Source of the DNA: Rhodospirillales bacterium
GTDB taxonomy: Bacteria; Pseudomonadota; Alphaproteobacteria; QKFK01; SZUA-500
DNA length: 10,419 nt
Assembly (NCBI GenBank): GCA_003252195.1
Contig: QKFK01000187.1
Coordinates: 1 to 10,419, forward strand
Direction of reading: 5' to 3'
In this document: piece by piece, positions 6,765 through 10,419 of the stretch
Position numbering within the stretch: the stretch's first letter is position 1
Layout: each line of letters begins with the position of its first letter
Notes under the pieces: generated by a model
Seen by the model: the letters and a program-made list of their open reading frames with translations, nothing else
Database searches by the model: none
Told to the model about the DNA's origin: nothing
Made by a program: the position numbers and the translations under genes

Positions 6765-9347
6765 TGTTTACAATCCTATTAGGTACATAAATAAACTTCT
6801 TAATCGGCTTTTCTCCAACTTGAGCAAGAACGGTAGGCAATTGCAAAGCTTTTTCTCTTGCTTCTGCTTCAGGAGCATCTTTAGCGAGCTCAATAGTTCC
6901 GCGCATTTTACCCAAAACTTGAACAGCAACGGTAACAGTGTCGTCGCTCAAAAGTTTTTCATCATACTGAGGCCATTGGGCATCAAGGATAAGACCTTCG
7001 TTGCCTAATATGTGCCAGATTTCTTCTGAAATATGAGGCGCAATAGGAGCTATAAGTTGAACAGCCTTTTCTAAGCCATAACGATATACATAGCTAGCGC
7101 CATTACAATCTTTTAATGAAGATAGAGCATTTACCAATTCACGAATTTTAGCAATAGCTGTATTGAAGCGAAATTTTTCAATTTCTTCAGTCACGGCATA
7201 CACAATTTTGTGAGTTAATCTATAAACAGCTTCTGCTTCTTTTGCCATATTTTCTGGTTTTGGAGTGTTTTTATCTGCTAATTCAACAGATGGGGTGGCA
7301 ATTAAGCGCCAAAGCTTATTGATAAATCTCCAAGCACCTTCAATACCAGCTTCAGACCATTCAAAATCTCTATCTGGAGGTGTGTCAGATACTACAAATA
7401 ACCTTGCTGCGTCTGCCCCATAAGAGTTAATGATATCATCTGGTTCGATGGTGTTGCATTTTGATTTGCTCATTTTTTCCATTGAGCCAACTACAACTTT
7501 GTTGTTGCCATCTTTAGTTAATGTTTCACCTTTTTCGTTGCGATAAATATCTGTAGGATACAACCATTCTCCATCTTCACTCTTATAGGTTTCATGGCAA
7601 ACCATGCCTTGAGTAAATAGGTTTTTAAATGGCTCTTTAATGTTTACATAACCGCAATCGGTTAAAGCTCTCATAAAGAAACGAGAATATATTAAGTGCA
7701 AGCAGGCATGCTCAATACCACCAATATATTGGTCAACAGGTAGCCAATATTCAGCTAACTCTCTATCAAAAGGCTTGTCTTCTGTTTTTGGAGAGCAGAA
7801 TCTTGCAAAATACCATGAAGATTCAAAGAATGTATCCATTGTATCTGTTTCGCGTACAGCTGGTTTACCACATTTAGGGCAAGTTGTGTGTTTCCACGTT
7901 GGGTGTAACGCGAGAGGGTTGCCAACTTTGTCAAAAGTCACATCTTCTGGCAAGACAACAGGCAAATCCTTTTTAGGAACAGGCACAACGCCACAATGTT
8001 CACAGTGAATCATTGGTATTGGACAACCCCAATAACGTTGACGAGAAATACCCCAGTCACGCAAACGGAATTGCACTTGACCTGTGCCAGATTTAATTTC
8101 TTCTAAACGAGAAATCGCTTTAGCTATAGCTTCTTCGCCTTCCAAGCCATTTAAGAATCCAGAATTAACAGCCATGCCATATTCTGTATAAGCTTCGTTA
8201 GCATTATCAAGGTTGTTAATAAACTCTTTTGTATCAACGTCTTTTGGAGCAATCACTGTACGAACAGGTAATCCGTATTTGCGAGCAAAATCCATATCGC
8301 GCTGATCGTGTGCAGGGCAAGCAAAAATAGCGCCTGTACCATAATCCATAAGCACAAAGTTTGCCACATAGATTGGAAGTTCTGGGTTAATTCTTCAGCA
8401 AAGGGGTGAATAGCTTTTAACCCAGTGTCAAAGCCAAGCTTTTCTGCTTTCTCAATTGCAACTTCGCTTGTACCTAAGCTTTCACATTTTTTGATAAACT
8501 CAGCTAATTCAGGATTGTTCTTCGCAAGCTCAAGAGCAATAGGGTGTCCAGCTGATATAGCGCAGAAAGAAGCGCCAAACAAAGTATCTGGGCGAGTTGT
8601 ATAAATTTCTAATTTTTCTTCTTTGTCTTTAATAGGGAAGAAAACTTGAGCACCAAATGACTTACCAATCCAATTGGTTTGCATGATTTTAACTTTATCA
8701 GGCCAACCTTCAAGATTGTTGATTTCATTTAACAAATCATCTGCATAAGCGGTGGTTTTTAAGAACCATTGGCTAAGTTTTTTCTTTTCAACCGTAGCTC
8801 CTGTGCGCCAACCTTTGCCGTCAACAACTTGCTCGTTAGCGAGCACTGTTTGGTCAATAGGGTCCCAGTTTACCCATGATTCTTTGCGGTAAGCTAGGCC
8901 ATGTTCTGCAAAATCAATAAACATAGCTTGCTCGTGGCGATAATATTCTAACTCGCATGTTGAAACTTCTCTGTCCCAATCGATAGAAAAACCAAGAGGA
9001 GCAAATTGTTTGTGCATATCTTTAATGCATTTGCGGGTCCATGTACCTGGGTGGGTGTTTTTCTTTATAGCTGCGTTTTCTGCTGGCAAACCAAATGAAT
9101 CCCAACCCATAGGATGCATAACATTATAGCCTTGTGATTTTTTAAAACGTGCGGTGATGTCGCCGAGGGTGTAATTACGAACATGCCCCATGTGCAATTT
9201 ACCAGAAGGATAAGGGAACATCTCTAAAACAAAGCATTTCTTTTTGCTTTTGTCGTCAGTTGCCTTAAAGCTGTTTTTATCTAACCACTGTTTCTGCCAT
9301 TTTGGCTCGGTTTGTTTAAAATTATATCTTTCTTCTAATTGAGACAT
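6754..9347 (-). CDS. leuS: Leucyl-tRNA synthetase (LeuRS), with an apparent single-base frameshift
   Basis: LeuRS is a class I synthetase that joins leucine to tRNA-Leu in the cytoplasm. The ATG at 9347 has GAGGG just upstream. With one base restored the product is 864 residues, the normal size. Motifs in order: HMGH at 52-55, a CP1 editing-domain TTRPDTLFG at 250-258, HDQRD near 347-351, paired cysteines CEHC and CPKC (about 449-493) of the zinc-binding insert, and KMSKS near 625-629. The break lies at 8384-8390 on the + strand, where the coding strand reads GAA-TTA-ACC-CAG. One more A or C gives Leu-(Asn/Thr)-Pro-Glu-Leu-Pro-Ile-Tyr-Val-Ala-Asn-Phe, the expected family sequence. Both halves are otherwise free of stops and well conserved. 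As read, translation would run into a false frame and stop at 8253. The gene lies 47 nt after DUF3576 and overlaps lptE. Confidence 0.95.
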
Positions 9348-9394
9348 TTTATCCCTCGTTCATTTTAATAAAATTACGCGTAAGTTATTTGTTT

Positions 9395-9937
9395 TTAAGG
9401 AGCAACAGCTTCCATTTTTAATTTACGGGCTTTAGTTAATATTGCATTTTCAATATCTACGGCAGTTTCTGCATTAACTTTTGTGTCAACCCATGCTGAT
9501 GAAGCATCTTTAACTTGACGGAAAACAGTAACTTTAATTCCATCGGCTCTTAATGCCTTGCCCATTATGTATACGTTTATCTTGAAGCGCTCGCCATTTA
9601 CTGCATTAGGTGAGAACCAATCTGTTATAATTAGTCCGCCAAAAGGGTCAGCTGATGCTAAAGGCATAAATGATAATGTATCAAGAGACGCTCTCCACAA
9701 AAAGCTGTTTACGCCAATTCCGCCACCGCTTTCCATACCTTTTTCAGCAAAAATATTACCCAAGCCACCTTTGCCAAAGATAGTTTCTCTATCTTCATAT
9801 TTAGGTGCATCCATAGTATATTGACCATTTTGGCCTTTTTCTGGGTATTTATATTCTATGTTGGGGTTGCTTGAGCAGGCACTAGCAAGAGAGCCAAGCA
9901 AGATTGCGCAAATAAAAGCTTTTATAGAGCGTTTCAT
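9395..9937 (-). CDS. DUF3576 family outer-membrane or periplasmic lipoprotein of unknown function
   Basis: The 180-residue product starts MKRSIKAFICAILL, a typical lipoprotein signal: basic N-terminus, hydrophobic core, then Leu17-Ala-Ser-Ala-Cys21 as lipobox. Position -3 is Ala instead of the more usual Leu. The central block IGVNSFLWRASLDTLSFMPL, followed by ASADPFGGLIITDW, is the hallmark of DUF3576, an alphaproteobacterial family with no function I know of. I chose the ATG at 9937 because AGGA lies 8 nt upstream and the signal peptide then begins properly; a second ATG at 9964 would add nine residues. It is the first gene of the - strand block, 47 nt ahead of leuS, so it is probably co-transcribed with leuS, lptE and holA. 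The company of LptE suggests a cell-envelope role, which is inference only. Confidence 0.9.
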   Translation of the reverse strand: MKRSIKAFICAILLGSLASACSSNPNIEYKYPEKGQNGQYTMDAPKYEDRETIFGKGGLGNIFAEKGMESGGGIGVNSFLWRASLDTLSFMPLASADPFGGLIITDWFSPNAVNGERFKINVYIMGKALRADGIKVTVFRQVKDASSAWVDTKVNAETAVDIENAILTKARKLKMEAVAP

Positions 9938-9977
9938 GTTTTTATTCCTGTTTAATATAGTCATGACTACTAATAAA

Positions 9978-10006
9978 ATTATACAAGTGTATTAATATAA
10001 CAAGAA
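9978..10006 (-). promoter_or_regulatory. Candidate promoter for the DUF3576-leuS-lptE-holA operon
   Basis: On the - strand TATAAT lies at 9983-9978, about 40 nt upstream of the chosen DUF3576 start, a perfect match to the -10 consensus. The -35 is poor: TTCTTG at 10006-10001 with a 17-nt spacer. The region is AT-rich, so a chance TATAAT is possible. Confidence 0.35.
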
Positions 10007-10177
10007 GAAAATGCAATATAAACCGCAAAAACACATATTTAATAAGCTCGAGGGTTAAATATTAAAATAAAGTTAAGCAAAAGAAACTTAAAAACCTAAA
10101 AATATAACCTTTAAGATAGGTTTTGTTGCTTTTTTGCAACAGTGTTATTTTTTTGACACACACTTGCTAACATTAGC

Positions 10178-10206
10178 TTGACCGAATGGGTAATTTATTA
10201 TTCAAT
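10178..10206 (+). promoter_or_regulatory. Candidate porin promoter
   Basis: TTGACC (10178-10183) and TTCAAT (10201-10206) are separated by 17 nt, matching 5 of 6 and 4 of 6 consensus bases. Transcription would begin near 10213, giving a leader of about 75 nt that includes the hairpin at 10222-10240. TTGACA at 10153-10158 is a better -35 but has no good -10 at the right distance. Confidence 0.3.
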
Positions 10207-10287
10207 CTAACTCGTAATATTTGTGGGTGAGGCACCTGCAAACATAAGTTTTAATTCTAACTAAACTATTTTTAAGGAAGTTACGAA

Positions 10288-10419
10288 ATGAAAAAAATCC
10301 TTTATGGTACAACAGCTCTTTTAGCAGCTGGTATGATCTCTTCAGCTGCAAATGCTGCAGAACCTTTGAAACTCCAATTAGGTGGTTTCGCAGACTGGAT
10401 GGTTGGTTATGCTGATCAA
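10288..10419 (+). CDS. Outer-membrane porin, N-terminal fragment
   Basis: The ATG at 10288 has a strong ribosome binding site, AAGGAAG (10274-10280), 7 nt upstream. Only 44 codons are in the window. They encode a clear Sec signal peptide: Lys-Lys, then a hydrophobic stretch with LYGTTALLAAG, then Ala-Asn-Ala as signal peptidase I site, with cleavage predicted after residue 23. The mature start AEPLKLQLGGFADWMVGYAD resembles the first beta strand of trimeric porins from Rhodospirillales-like bacteria. Porins let small hydrophilic solutes cross the outer membrane. The strong ribosome binding site and the structured leader fit a highly expressed envelope protein. Assignment rests on the signal peptide and first strand only, so another outer-membrane beta-barrel remains possible. 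Confidence 0.75.
   Translation, partial: MKKILYGTTALLAAGMISSAANAAEPLKLQLGGFADWMVGYADQ

Larger units (their letters stand above)
9938..10287. other. Divergent control region between DUF3576 and the porin gene
   Basis: This region of about 350 bp must hold the promoters of both the leftward operon and the rightward porin. It contains a perfect 8-bp inverted repeat, AAAACCTA (10091-10098) with TAGGTTTT (10117-10124). This is followed directly by a 6-bp hairpin, TGTTGC (10124-10129) with GCAACA (10136-10141), enclosing six T residues. Further right are TTGACA at 10153-10158, TTGACC at 10178-10183 and an 8-bp hairpin at 10222-10240 in the probable porin leader. I see no gene in it. Confidence 0.6.

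Noticed and set aside
6754..8367. The C-terminal part of leuS as a separate gene starting at 8367
   Set aside because: The frame begins in the middle of the editing domain at a Val codon (GTG) within the conserved Val-Ala-Asn-Phe stretch, with no ribosome binding site. One restored base joins it to the N-terminal half at normal LeuRS length.

Overview
The window is a stretch of core bacterial chromosome, AT-rich by eye, from an alphaproteobacterium. The grounds for that placement are: mnmG, rsmG, parA and parB on one strand, convergent with leuS, lptE and holA; a parS site lying on the Val-Ser-Arg-Glu-Thr codons of rsmG; a DUF3576 lipoprotein gene, an alphaproteobacterial family; and the start of a Rhodospirillales-like porin. 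The low G+C and porin style suggest one of the uncultured, host-associated Rhodospirillales-like lineages. That last step is inference.

Layout. On the + strand: the 3' half of mnmG (1-916); a gap of about 450 bp holding weak hairpins, a 42-codon open frame and a perfect parS site (1311-1326); rsmG (1367-2005) with a second perfect parS inside it (1414-1429); parA (2023-2847); parB (2844-4678), overlapping parA by 4 nt; and a strong terminator (4699-4729). A gap of about 510 bp separates these from a - strand block read from right to left: DUF3576 lipoprotein (9937-9395), leuS (9347-6754), lptE (6764-6240) and holA (6230-5193), tightly packed and probably an operon. A divergent control region (9938-10287) precedes a + strand porin gene that runs off the right edge.

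Function. MnmG and RsmG are RNA-modification enzymes often found near chromosome origins. ParA, ParB and the two parS sites form the chromosome partitioning system, with the centromere sites a few hundred bases upstream of the genes whose products act on them. The - strand block combines translation (LeuRS), outer-membrane LPS assembly (LptE), replication (delta subunit of the clamp loader) and an uncharacterised lipoprotein.

Points of note. The ParB frame carries an extra C-terminal tail of about 318 residues that is extremely acidic, with a 285-residue run lacking any Lys or Arg; this roughly doubles the protein and is the most unusual feature here. Both parB (near 2886-2890) and leuS (near 8384-8390) have an apparent single-base deletion that splits an otherwise intact reading frame; two such lesions in core genes point to sequence error before true decay. 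I found no mobile element, CRISPR array, tRNA, rRNA or defence system.
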